Origin: Trichoplax adhaerens
Lineage: Eukaryota; Placozoa; Uniplacotomia; Trichoplacea; Trichoplacidae
Assembly (NCBI RefSeq): GCF_000150275.1
Contig: NW_002060949.1
Location: 1,609,836-1,673,835 of the forward strand
Reading direction: 5' to 3'
Length of the DNA stretch: 64,000 nucleotides
The notes under the pieces were generated by a model. That model did no database searches. It was not told the DNA's origin and saw only the letters and a program-made list of their open reading frames with translations. The position numbers and the translations under genes were made by a program. Shown here one piece after another: positions 1 to 12,325 of this stretch (its first letter is position 1; every line of letters starts with the position of its first letter).

Positions 1-2186
1 GATAACCAGGAAGTCGGTAGCGTAGGTGCCGAGTATGATATACAGTAGATGTAAAAGTCTAGATAAATTTAATTCTTTGGCCAATAATTATCGAGCTTTA
101 TGGAAAATTTAAAATCAACATATAAGGAAACTGCTGTAAGTTATGCTAGTTGATAAAGTCTACGATTTTTCTGAAAAATACGCCATGCTAACTATATATC
201 TTGAAATAGAAAATATAAATCCAAATAAAAACATAGATTTTTCGGTATATAGATATATTACTTTCACATCCCTACCTTGTTTATATGCAATGTATGATCT
301 TGCTGGTCTAATAACTTAACGTTTCTAAAAAAGTTATCATTCTTTTGATTGTAGATTTGAAAAAAGCAAATCATACGCAGTTTCCTATATAAGTTATATG
401 AAAATAATAAATATGGGTATTGAATGCCTTTAAGTAGCTCTAATGCTGATACAGTTAGTATTCAGCTAAAACATTTCAATTTAGCTGCTGAATTGATATG
501 AATAAGAGGGTAATTTAGTAAGTAAGGACATTGCAGAAGATAATATCTCATCTGCAACATGATTCGCTATTTCTGTAATTATGATATTCATCTAAGGGCT
601 CGAGGTAAGTTTTACTCAGCATCGCTCACAAGGTAAACAGTGTCGTGCATTTTCGCTGATTTGATTCTAATAGCAATTTATGAATTGAGGATATATTAAG
701 GGTTGCTATAAAATCGTAAAATCGCATACGCAAATATATAGCCAAATCGCAACGTTACCAGCATTCTATTTTATTTTCCAGATAGTTTTGTAGCTAATCA
801 ATTATTTTACTTTGTCAGCATCGATAATTAACATTATTAAAATGGATTAATATTATTAATGCAATAATTACTCATTTACTTATTATTCAATTTTAAAATG
901 GCAGTCTTATGTACTTATGATGACTCACAAAGTAATAAAAAGAATCATTGTATTAATTACCTATCTTTTCGCTATAGTACTGTACTGCACATCATTTGCA
1001 TATGAATCCTGCAAATAGTTTACCTAAATATTGCAAATATTGAACTTTACCCAGAATATCACTTAGACAAGCGGTTGATTGACTAAAGATATTTCAGATG
1101 ATTCAATTAGTCATTTTTATTGGTATAATTACTATTTATATCAAGAGAGTGCTACGCATGGATGATGTGTAATAAGATTTTAATGCAAGATATAATTGAT
1201 AATAGGAAACGTTATTTAAATTTAGTATTTACAGACCAGTAAAGTTTTAACAGTGATACAATTTCAAAATGTTTATTATAATATTTAAATAAACCTGAGC
1301 TATTCCTACAATCTATTTTATCATCTATGCAGCAGCCTAAATAGTGATATCTAAAAACATGTAATCAGTTTCCGACTACGATAAACACATATTCTGTTTG
1401 TTCTAATAAGTTCATATACACAACGTCATTGACCATAAAATAAAATCTGTAAGTACCTCTAATGACGGTCAGATATCATGCATAGCAGAGATAATATCTT
1501 GGCGACACGACCATAATGAAAAAATTTCGATTTCATTATGAGCGTGAAATATAGGACCAATTACTTCAATATATAATATAATCTATTCTTTAAATGAATT
1601 TGCTATGAAAAGTATTTGACATACGTATGTCTATACTGTAATACTCTATCTTTAAATAAGCAGACGCAAAGGAATACTTAAATTAAATATTAGTAAATGG
1701 AGTGGTAGTAGAATTAATTTAAAATATTTAGTTTTATATCTTAAATAAGGATGAATTTACGTAAAATTCTTTTATGGTACCAATGAATAAGACCTTATCT
1801 TTTTACTTATCTACTCGTACTTAGCAAATCTAAAGTCTGACAGTGTTACTTGGCTCTGGAGAATTAATAACTCTTCCAATATTGGCTGAGCGATAATGAA
1901 GATAGATATTCTGGTCATATCAGTTTATTAATTTGATATATATTTAAGATATTGACGCAGTTAACCATACGTTTTGTCCATTTACGATGCAAAACTATAA
2001 TAGAATGATAGATGACCTACGTCAATTCTTAATTTATGCTTATTATTTCTAATCGATGTAAAGCTAAAGCATATGGGCAAGCTTTTGTTCCCTTATCGCG
2101 TCTAACATACATTTATATCAGTCATCGACAAACATATGTTTCATATAAATTGATCAGACTGTCAGGAAATTTTAAACATAATCACA
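1..2186. other. AT-rich intergenic DNA, no gene seen
   Basis: I found no convincing exon chain on either strand. The sequence is AT-rich with frequent stops in all frames. It contains the 5' flank of the exchanger gene that starts at 2187. Exons of a gene lying mostly to the left of the window cannot be excluded. Confidence 0.6.
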
Positions 2187-5100
2187 ATGGCGGCTAGTAG
2201 AACCATCAATAGTTGGGTTTTTCTAATCATAGCTCTTTCATTCCTTGTACAAACTAATATTCACTCTTCTCAGGCTGCAGTAATATTTGACATCGATAGC
2301 AATGTATCTCAACCTCTACCAACAACGGATAACGTAAGTTGAACAGTATTAATAAAAGGTTTCACTGAATGGAAGTATATGCTTTCAATTCGAATGTGTT
2401 AATGTCATCATTCTTATTACTATTAGTATTAATCTTTTATTCCGTTTACTTAATCGATCGGCTTAGTTTTAGCGTATTGACGTTTAAGCATAATTGGATC
2501 ATCTATTTTCCACAAAAAAGAAAAACTTTATTGCAATCCGACATCATTTCATCTATTGGAGCTATTGAAGCTGCACAAATTAGAAATATTGTCAACAATA
2601 AATCGGAGTTACTTCTTATTGATTAGCTTAAATGCCGACGATAATGTACCTTATGTATCCATTAGATGTAATCAGCTGCACAGTACAATGTTGACAGAAT
2701 GTCAAACACTAATAATTTGACTTCACATTAATTATAAAAAATTTTCTACATATTATATTAAATATTATCCATCAGCCATATCGACTATGATTTGTCGCTC
2801 TAATAAAAATGATTACAATTTTTTGCTCAAAGACAAGTGGTGGTGCTGGTGATACTTGCTACCAGATGAGACATAGCTGGTTTCCCTGTGCTAATAACGT
2901 AAGCAATTAGTTGACTATTTCGTAAAAAGTAAGAGACGAAGCAAATATTAATAGCACCGCTGCAAGATTTGTTAATGATTATAAAATTAGCTCCAGTATT
3001 TATAAAAATATATAGAATATCATGAAGATTTTTGTAAGACGTTCCAGTATTTCTTGTTTAAAGTTTGAAAGACTGATTATGAAGCTAATACATGACTACT
3101 TTATAGATTCCTGGAAATTTGATTTTAATGGTCTTTTATGGCACGATATTGATAATGGCAGCTAAATTAATTTCAGGTATGGAAGGATAAAATACTGTTT
3201 TAATTATCGTATGAAGAGTGTACGATTATAATACCTGACATAGAATACATAATTAATCTGCCTCATCTTAAATCTGGTCGATCAATTACCTATGCTTTGT
3301 GAGCTTATCAAGTTAGGTTCTCAGAATACGATTAGTTTCATAAAATAATACAACATTTTATTATATTTTGTTATGGGAATCATGTTTACACAATCTGATG
3401 TACATAACATATTAATTAATGTATTTTAACAGATGGAGCAGAATTGTTGTTAGATTTAGGATTGCCAGCCAGCATCATTGGTAAGTGAGATCTATTGAAG
3501 TTGCAGAATCATCATTACCTCATAATATTCGTATGTAACATACCGTAATAACATAGTAATTTAGAAAGCGAATTTGCGAAAATAGATAATATAAGCATAA
3601 TAAATGATAATAATAATGATTTAGGACTTTATAACAATTAGGTGGGTTGGTATTGCCACTACTAGGAGCCATACCTGATGCAGTCATGATTTTAGTATCT
3701 GGATTAGGACCTAAAGAATTAGCGCAAAGAAAAATAAGCGTAGGAATGGGGTATGAATTTTAGTTTACCGATAAGGCTGAAAAGTTTAGAACAGAGAAAA
3801 ATACGAAGATGAATTGAACTTGATAGTATTTACAAGCTATTGATAGAAATAAGCAAATGTTAAGTTAATGCTGGACTCGTTCTGTTTGCTCATGAACTAA
3901 TTTCTCAATGATTAATTCTAGAGCATTGGCTGGTAGCACAATTATGTTGCTAACACTAGCTTGGGCGGGTAGTTTAATTATTGGCAGGTGTGATTTAGGC
4001 GAAGACGGCAAAGCAATCGAAAAAACGGGCGCTGATAAATTTAGCCTAACCCGCCAGGTATTCAACTTAAACTACTAGATGTTGCTCTTACCTAAGATTG
4101 ATGATCGTTTCGTGTCTTTTATCTTTCTTGAATCAGCCATAAATGAAATCTATAAATATCCTTTGTTATTTTAGGGAGTTACCGTTATGAGTGATGTCAA
4201 AGTTGGTGTTATTGTGATGGTTTTAACATCTCTATCCTACCTGTAAGCTCTATGTTGATATGTTAATTAATTTAGATGCTAAGTAAAACGTAAAAATCTA
4301 CCTCTATTTCGATTATTATACAGTAGTATTTTCAATTTATTAAACAAATTAGAATCTGATTTATAGTTAAGGGTTTAAGTTAGGTTTTAACTTTCTTGAC
4401 TGATTAAATAATCGCCAATGCTATGCAATATTTCAATATCTTCTATTTATGATCCAGCGTTGTGCAAACTGCTGATTGGGTTTATGGTCCGAGCAAAGTA
4501 GGGCCTCAACCGGCTTATATTCGCTACTGTGCTCTAGCAACAATGATTATAAGCATTATCAGCTGTATTGTTAACATGGCCTATTTGGTAAATACTGTGT
4601 TAAATTTATTTTTTTAGCTATGATAGCAAGAACTCAGTTTTATGTTTGATAAATACTCATTCAATTGGATAATTTAGATATGGGATAGTAAAGCTGCAGA
4701 AAGAAGGCAGCAAAGACGTCATGAAGAAATGTAAAATGATTAAGTTGAAACTATTAATGATTACTCATAACGTATTTAAGATTGTTGTTGCTTGAATTCC
4801 AACTGAATGACAGTTATCATTGAAAATAGGCTGAAAAGAAAAGTAGTACAAAAATTCATTCTGAATATGACCGCTTCATTTACACAGCCGTCCAAAATAG
4901 GCGATGTTGAAAGAGCACAAGATCATAACACTAAGGTAGCTGGTACAAGCCAAGCTAATGAGGACGAAGAATCTACGAATGAGAAAAGCCGATTGGTTCC
5001 TCCTGCAGCTGGTGTGTATAGAATAAGGCTAAATTTATATTAACCTAGTCTTTTCAGTCAAGTTTTACTGTTAAAAGTAGCAAGATGTCGCATCGAGTTA

Positions 5101-7279
5101 AGATCTTAGAACTGTATATTTATTAAATTCTATCTGTTTGTACTTATTAGAGCGAAATATAGCTAAATTAATTGGTATATACAGTAAATTTATGATATCT
5201 CTTTAATTTAGGTCTATCTAAAAAGTATTTTACTGCATGGAAAGTAATGGCTTCAGCAAAAGAGAGCCAAGAAGAAAAAGAAGAGGAAGAGAGCCCGAAA
5301 CAAGACGAAAATGAGCAGAAAAAAGAAACAGATGAACCCAAAGGAAAGGTATACAAGTAGAATTATTAAGCAATCATTTCCATTGGAAAATATTGGTTCA
5401 TGATAAAAGATTTTTGGTTATTCTTCATATTCGGGAAAGAACAAAGTACTGCACAGTGTATCATCACTATATTTAGCTAACGATAGATGGTGAATCCTGT
5501 AGCCAAATTAAACACTGATGTCATAAATGAGAGCTGATAGAATTAGTCATGTAAGAAAAATTTTCATTTGATCACTTGAAGAAGACCGAAAAAGAATCAA
5601 CTATATCTAGTGATCTTGATCTATTTATTATAACCTATGAACTATCAATTATTTAGAAATGGCTATGCAATATTGCCAACTGATTTTTTAATTTACATAA
5701 TATGAGTCAATGATATATTCGTATGGCTATCCATACGGGATAAGTTGTATAAATTAAAAGACAGATTATAGAGTCACGAAGTAGTAATTTATTGACGAGC
5801 AACTTCGCTTATTATTATTTATAGACTAAGTTAATCATCGTAAATAAAACTGATACCATCTATTATCTTTGGCTGATTTAGGATAGTGATGAACCTGAAG
5901 ATAAGGACAAAGTCCTAAAGAAATCGATAGCAATGTTACTGGGTGGATTATTACTGGTAGCTAGCTCTATATTTAAAGCTAAAGATTTAATTTGTTAATT
6001 TGCGCTTGCTTTTTTAGTAGTTAATTAGCAATCAAGTTTATCAATAAGTTAACTAAAAGAAGTAGTTTTAGATGCAATTGTAGTTTTATCCAAGTTTTAA
6101 TTCATCAATACTAATTATTGGATAATAAATAATTAATTATATGTAATCAAATAATTTTGATGGTCAATAATTTTAGATATTAAATGGAGTTGTTTCAAAG
6201 CGCTGCTCTGATTTTGTTACTTACTAATGATTTTAGGTAATTAATATAATAAACTTTAGAATTTTATACTTTTCTATCATACAGGTAACGTTTTTCTCAG
6301 ATCCGATGTGTAATGCTGTTGTAGCATTAACTAACCCATATAATGAGAACTACATTCCAATTTCCGGTAAGCAAAGTTATCATTACTATTAATTAGTATA
6401 AAAACGACATATAACTTGATTCTTACACAACAAGGGAGCTCTAGTTATTCCAATACTAGTGCTAATATCGATTAAATATCAAATTTAAATAGTGCGATAT
6501 TAATTTTGACATCTTGTTCTACTACATAATTATTTAAAATTTCAATCCGGAAAACTAGCCTTTTATATCTCGTTTGTGGTCAATCCAATTTGCTCCAATG
6601 CATCTGAATTAATTTCTTCTTTGCAATTTGCTGCTAAAAGAAAGCGATTAAATATAACCGTAACATACAGCCAGGTTACACTGCTATTTTCGTATTCAGT
6701 TATTTCTATAATTACTATCATTAAAGAATTTTATTAAGTTAGCTTGTGTTGATAGTTATTTTGCGTCGATTTGTTTTAGCTATATGGAGCAGCTACAATG
6801 AATAATACGTTATGCCTGGCTGTATTTACTGGATTAGTATTTTTCCGAGGTTTACAATGGGAATCATCCGCAGGTTAGTCTTAAGCATTCAAAATTTTGA
6901 CTGCTATTTAACAGCTTTTTCTTTATTTCTTAAATTCCATAGTGGTGTCTAGACGACTAATTTGACTATCATCTATTTATTTTAATCAAATTATCGCAGA
7001 GGTATTGGTGATATTAATAGTTGTATGGTTTGTAGCAATATTTGGATATAGGGAAACTTATAAGGTAAAGATAAGGGAATAAAACAAAAAAATAGTTATA
7101 TTTAAAAAAAATTAGTATCAATGAAATTGACAGATGATGTCTTTAAGTTGATTTGTCTGATTAAATTTAACTTCATGTTATTTCCATAGGTATGGATGGG
7201 CTTTCCGATCGCCGTCATGTACATTTTCTCTATTGTCTTAGTAGCAATTTTGCAAAGTCCACTAGTTGGTTGGAAGTAA
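2187..7279 (+). CDS. NCL-type sodium/calcium exchanger-like membrane protein (17 exons, 555 aa)
   Basis: Exons: 2187-2333, 2833-2898, 3107-3176, 3433-3480, 3642-3750, 3922-4057, 4175-4242, 4458-4587, 4678-4730, 4830-5011, 5212-5348, 5882-5956, 6285-6366, 6559-6674, 6780-6873, 7000-7064, 7190-7279. All phases close. The N-terminus is a signal peptide (hydrophobic WVFLIIALSFLV). The first alpha-repeat contains GAIPDAVMILVSGLG and GSTIMLLTLAW. The second contains FVVNPICSNASELI and GAATMNNTLCLAVFTGLVFF. These are the paired repeats of the CaCA cation-exchanger superfamily, and the nearest match I recognise is the plant NCL group (Na+/Ca2+ exchanger-like). Several hydrophobic segments surround an acidic, Glu/Lys-rich cytosolic loop at about residues 260-385. 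Plant NCL proteins carry EF-hands there, but I see no EF-hand loop. The predicted role is exchange of Ca2+ for Na+ or H+ across a membrane; ion choice and membrane are not decidable from sequence. Confidence 0.85.
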
Positions 7280-7428
7280 CGCAATTAAGCTGGCAGTTGC
7301 AGTCTGCGATAACAGAAAATGCTTGATAGCATTCAATACATCTTCTATATTTGACAGGCTAAATAGTTTAAATTTTTACTGGCTATTAATTAATCTTTAC
7401 TTTGTAAAATTAAACGTTATATAGATGA

Positions 7429-7434
7429 AATAAA
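7429..7434 (+). terminator. Candidate polyadenylation signal of the exchanger gene
   Basis: AATAAA lies 150 bp downstream of the exchanger stop codon. It is the canonical animal poly(A) hexamer, but such hexamers are common in AT-rich DNA. Confidence 0.35.
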
Positions 7435-8515
7435 TATCATTATTATGACCAAACACTATAGAATACAAGAGTAAAAATGCCTTTAAAATCTTACAGTAAA
7501 CCATTTTTTTATGAGGAATATTTTAACTATGGTATGATATAGGTGAAACTGAAGCAATTCTAATAGTCGTGTTGATTGATTATGTATGCTCTACAGAGGT
7601 TCGTTATTTAAGCTAGAACATATTCTTAAATTAAATGCTAGAGATATCGATAGACCGAAAAATTTTTAAATATAGTACTTCTTTATAACCTTATTAATAG
7701 TCCAGCTACAATGCTAATTACTTCGGTAATCAGGCTTGTTCATGTATATCTCCAATGTGTACCTACATACATACAATATGTAGCTGCTTTAGCGAAAATA
7801 GACAATTATATTTTCATCTTATGTTCAGAATCAAATTTAGATATTAGTCCACTGTGCTGAAATTGCAAATTGAAGAATTAAGTATTAAAAACAACATTCG
7901 TTTTCCTGACATATGCAAAGATAATTTCTTTTATAATTTGATAGTCAATTGTTTCTCTATCAATATCTAATGCAGCTATATAAAATGAATTTGTTTCAAA
8001 CTAATCTGCTATATGAAATACACCTTTATAAATTAGATTATTTTACCTTTAGTGTGTTAATAAATGCAAATACAAGAGCAAAGATGTCGTTAAATTACTG
8101 TGTTTTATAGTAATCACTTGAATGCCTTTATTTCGTTCGTGTACTCACATATGGTACATTATCATGAATCAGTTGATATGACGGATCTTAGCAATTTTCG
8201 TATAGTTATTTTATTCTAGGAATTAGACATTACAGCATAAATCGCATGCAAATGTGGTTTGCAATTTTAGAAATTTAAAATGTATCACAATTCATGCAAT
8301 TAAATAAATTGATGATTCATCGAATTAGCCTAATTTAGAATTAAATGATAGCGAAAAGAGGAAATAATACAGTATTATAGCTGTGACGGATATAACTACA
8401 CTACCCGTAGAATCCTATTTAATTAATCGATAACATAATCGTAAAATTAGGTTGCCCTAATCAGTTATCTGCTAGTTTGCAATAAGGCATAGAAAAGAAT
8501 TTAGAAATTGCCCGC

Positions 8516-8945
8516 AATATAACCTGATATACAGTCTAATACAGTGCTCAGCTATTACTAGTCAAAATTCTTAAAGTACATGCAAATCGTTCGTGTACTG
8601 TAGATAATGAGTAACTTGTCAAGATTATAATTATGCTTTAGTAAAAGCGTTAGGAATAAAAGTTCGCCGCAATGTAACCTGATATGCTGTACAGTATAGT
8701 ACTCAAAATTTTTAAAATACATGCAAATCATTGGTCTACTGTGAATATGAGTAACTTTTAAGGATTACAATTATGCGTTAGTTAAGGGGTTAGGAATAAA
8801 AATTAGCCATAATGTAACCTGATATAGTGTATGCGTATAACGTAGTACTCAAAATTTTAAAAATATATGCAAATCATTCGTCTACTGTAGATATGAGTAG
8901 CTTTATCAAGATTACCATTATATCTTAGTTATGGCGTTGGGCCCA
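8516..8945. repeat. Three tandem diverged copies of a ~140-155 bp unit with octamer motifs
   Basis: Three copies start at 8516, 8671 and 8811, each with AATRTAACCTGATAT. Each contains ATGCAAAT at 8580-8587, 8721-8728 and 8867-8874, followed by a conserved CTACTGT-GAATATGAGTA-like block and an ATTA-rich end. The copies differ by substitutions and small indels, so the duplication is not recent. The octamer is the classic POU/Oct binding site. Whether this is an enhancer, a non-coding RNA array or a decayed satellite is open. Confidence 0.75.
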
Positions 8946-9334
8946 TTTACGACGTGTAGATTTTAGTTTTAGACTAATTATCAATTTTTATATAGTGCTG
9001 GAGTAGTTTTTACTGCCACAATCACTACAGACTTAACAGATTTTCTTTTTTATTTATAATGGCGCAAGTTAGCTAATTCTTATAAATTACAGCAGTTTGT
9101 AATCCATAGGTTTGCAGATTACAAATGTAACAACGTCAAAACACCACAACCTAAACTTACAATAAAGCTATTCAATGTTTTTTTAAAACTGTTACAAGTT
9201 TTCAGCATTTGACGGATAATCACTTTCAAGCAGGTTGGTTAAAGCTTCATATAATAGAATGTAGCCTGCATAAAACTATAGCAATCATATAAATGAATGC
9301 ATTTAAATGAATTGATCTATTTTCTTCCTTTGCA

Positions 9335-11275
9335 TTACTTTGCCTCAACCAATTTCCACCAATGGCCACAATCACATTGCTGTGGATTACCTTTCTTTAA
9401 AGTCATATAGATAATTTGAGTTGCTTCCGGCTCACCTTATCGTTTGCAAAGAGTAAAGTATTAATGAACAATGTGTACTATCATCAGAGCAAGTAAAAGC
9501 TATTTACACGATTTCACCATAAGGTATGAAATAGAAAAAGTAAGCAGTGATATACATTTCTATACAGAAAAGTCTATTTTTCTAGATTGATTCACATTTA
9601 CAAGGCAACCATCTATTAATAGAAGATAATGAGTGGATTGGAGCTGAATAAAAGCATTCCTTGAGTATTTTTTTTATATATTTATAGATGGCATTGACAT
9701 ATATATATATTTGTACATTGTTTAAATTAGCTCTTTCTAGCTTACTACTGTAGGATAGTCAATAGCCGTAAAGGTAATTGTGCAGTCGCTATCGATATCG
9801 GGGTAACAGTTATGGAATAAACACTGGATACTTACAAACGCAACCCAATATCCTTTCATCGAAATGAGAAGGGACCCCGCGTGGGTTTACTGCAGTTCCC
9901 CATGGACCTTCGTGAAAGCTCATATCAAAGGGATCCTAAAAGATCAATTTTACAGTTATTGTTAGGCAGCAGTTGATATTAAAATCTTATTGTAGTACAC
10001 TAAGGTTTCCATAAAATAGTAGCGTACAGCCCTAGAACAGAGCCAGTAGAAACCGTTCAATAGTTATAAATAGAAACTGTAGAAATTGTTAGGAAGAGAA
10101 TTATAGCAGGAAGAATAGAAAAACTTTATCATGATGAGGATACATAAGCTATCACTTCGGCATGCTAATTTTTATGGCTATTACTAGTTCATAGCATGAT
10201 AGTAACGATTGGATTTTGCTTTATTCAAGGGTCTACAACATTGAATATAATTTCCTACTGTATGCTACATTCAAGCTTGAATGATATTTAGGGGAAATGG
10301 AAGATTATTCTTTCAGTGCTGAGGAGAAGATTGCGATGGCCATTTCTATATACATTCAATCATGTATAATGGTGAAATGGCCGTTTACATCTTGATAATG
10401 GCGAATCACTATACAAACGATATAAACTCTGGTTGAAGCGACAATAAAGTCCAAAGTATTAAACTAGTTGCTGCATAACTGTTAATGTATCGATGCTGGC
10501 ATAAAATGGGATATTACTGCTATGAATATTATATGTACAATAGTACTAAAAATCCTATAGATCGTCATGATGTCTGCCTATTCTGTTCAAAGTGATTTTT
10601 GTACGCGGCGAAAAATGGAATCTAGAATTATGTAATTACTAAGTACGCGTACATAGGTTATAAAGAGAATGTCGATGACTGCTCGGTAGGAACATTGAAG
10701 CTTATTCCTTTGATTATCGTTTAATAAATTAAGCGTTTGTTTTCATGACTTACAGTGTTACCAGTCATCATAGCGTCATGTTCAAATTTTTCTTTACCGG
10801 TTGCTTGCTCACTAGCGCTAGGGATTCGGCCAGTGACGCCAACATCTGAAGCTACAATTGGAAAAAAGGAAAATGCCCATCTGTGAGCTACCAGAACAAA
10901 TCCTACATCATTATATACAGACTAGACTAATGTCGTAAAATGGAATTGTTTGGGTATAAGACCATTGAAAAGTATTTATTTTAGTGTAGAGGAAGAGAAG
11001 TGGTATACAGAAAAAGTCTTGAGCACATAGTGCGCTTTGATGCACAAGCATACTAAACATCCACATGCAAAAACACCCGAAAAGTTGGTACATATGTAAT
11101 ATGAAAATGTTATGTCATCCAAGCTTCAATTTATGAGTATGATAGGTTCAAATATTTAGTTATAGTTACATTGCGTTGTTTCATGACGAACTCCGTTGAT
11201 TAAAGCTCGTGAGACAGTAGGATTAAAAATGCAACGGTAGAAACTCGGCAGTGACAATCGAGTCAGAGAAGCCAT
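9335..11275 (-). CDS. COX5B: Cytochrome c oxidase subunit 5B, mitochondrial (4 exons, 134 aa)
   Basis: Exons in coding order: 11275-11170, 10851-10754, 9935-9836, 9435-9335 (405 nt in total, all phases close). The encoded protein is a nuclear-made, zinc-binding subunit of respiratory complex IV on the matrix side. Residues 1-35 are rich in Arg, Ser and Leu and lack acidic residues until the end, as in a mitochondrial presequence. The mature part shows IPSASEQATGKE, then GTAVNPRGVPS, RILGCVC, and finally QCDCGHWWKLVEAK. The Cys-x-Cys pairs of GCVC and CDC occupy the zinc-ligand positions of the family. The CxCGHW form is typical of invertebrate subunits, whereas mammals have CxxC. The length matches the roughly 130 aa of the family. 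Confidence 0.95.
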
Positions 11276-11312
11276 TTTTCTTTAGCAGCGATGGAAGAGT
11301 TGACCGTTTTTT

Positions 11313-11322
11313 TGCGCATGCG
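11313..11322. promoter_or_regulatory. NRF-1-like site in the COX5B promoter
   Basis: TGCGCATGCG lies 38 bp upstream of the COX5B start codon. It matches the palindromic core of the nuclear respiratory factor 1 site, which controls many nuclear OXPHOS genes in vertebrates. CG-containing words are rare in this AT-rich DNA, so the match is notable. Binding is inferred. Confidence 0.6.
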
Positions 11323-11409
11323 TACCAGAAGGAGCACGGACAATCACTAGCAGCAGTGCCCAACCCCGGTACTCGTCCCCGGGCTTGAGCACTGGCCTAA
11401 CTCTACTGT

Positions 11410-12325
11410 GGTCGGATCCCATCGAGGTCAAACGACAGTACTGTAGCCTACAATACTGCTTGTCAATACTGCACACTGTACACTGTACTGTACGATGCAT
11501 GTGTTTGTGTCGCTACAAGTTGAAGTGTATATGCTGCTACAGGGTAGCGGTAGCGGTCACGTTTACAGAGGGAAAGCTGTGTACTATGTACTGTACTGCA
11601 ACCTGGATAGGCTATCAACTGGACTAGTCAGTAGTCCTTCTTCCGTACTCTACTGTCTATATACAGTACAGTATATTATGGAAAATCATAGACCAACGCC
11701 AAACTACAGTATCAATCTGACTGTGAAGACGGTACTGTTATAATGTACCCTAGTGTACAGTAAGTAAAAAGTGCCTGATGTCTTCAACATCCAGAGACCA
11801 AATCCAATTTGCTTTTTTTTGTCTTAGTCCCAGGAACATGGACATGACAGTTTGGATTCATACAGTACAATGTACACTATCCACTGTACACTGTACTCAG
11901 TATACTGTACTGTACAGTACATACTGTAAACTGCACGAGGCTCTTTTACAGTACAGTACACTGTACAGGACAGTGTACTGTACTGTAAAACCTGGAGCTT
12001 CCAAGTCCCTTGGAAAAAAACGTACAGTTTGTCTCCATATGATATACTCTACATGGTGTAGATGCTTTATATTGAACACATGAAGGGAGAGATTCAATCA
12101 GGGGCTTTTGAATCGACTTTTCTCTTACTGTAGAAATGTCAGTATGTTTTTTTCTTAACTCTATCATTGTACCACACGTCTGCAACCGTCCACTACGATT
12201 GTCATCGTAACATGAGTTAGACTTGCAAAGAAAATTTGCAACCAATACTGTACACTGTACTGTACAGTACGGTATCATGAGTAATGTACTGTGCACTGTA
12301 CACTCAACGTCGAGCATAGTAACCG
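11410..12325. repeat. GTAC-palindrome repeat cluster upstream of COX5B
   Basis: Repeated GTAC tetramers are spaced every 5 bp by a single A or T, as in GTACAGTACTGTAC, with variants such as TACACTGTACACTGTAC. Because the repeat is self-complementary, both strands show similar small open frames across it; these are not genes. The cluster begins about 130 bp upstream of the COX5B ATG. Confidence 0.8.

Larger units (their letters stand above)
7280..9334. other. Convergent 3' intergenic region
   Basis: This space lies between the 3' ends of the exchanger (+) and COX5B (-). No exon chain was recognised. Apart from possible 3' UTRs, its main structure is the triplicated unit at 8516-8945. Confidence 0.6.
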
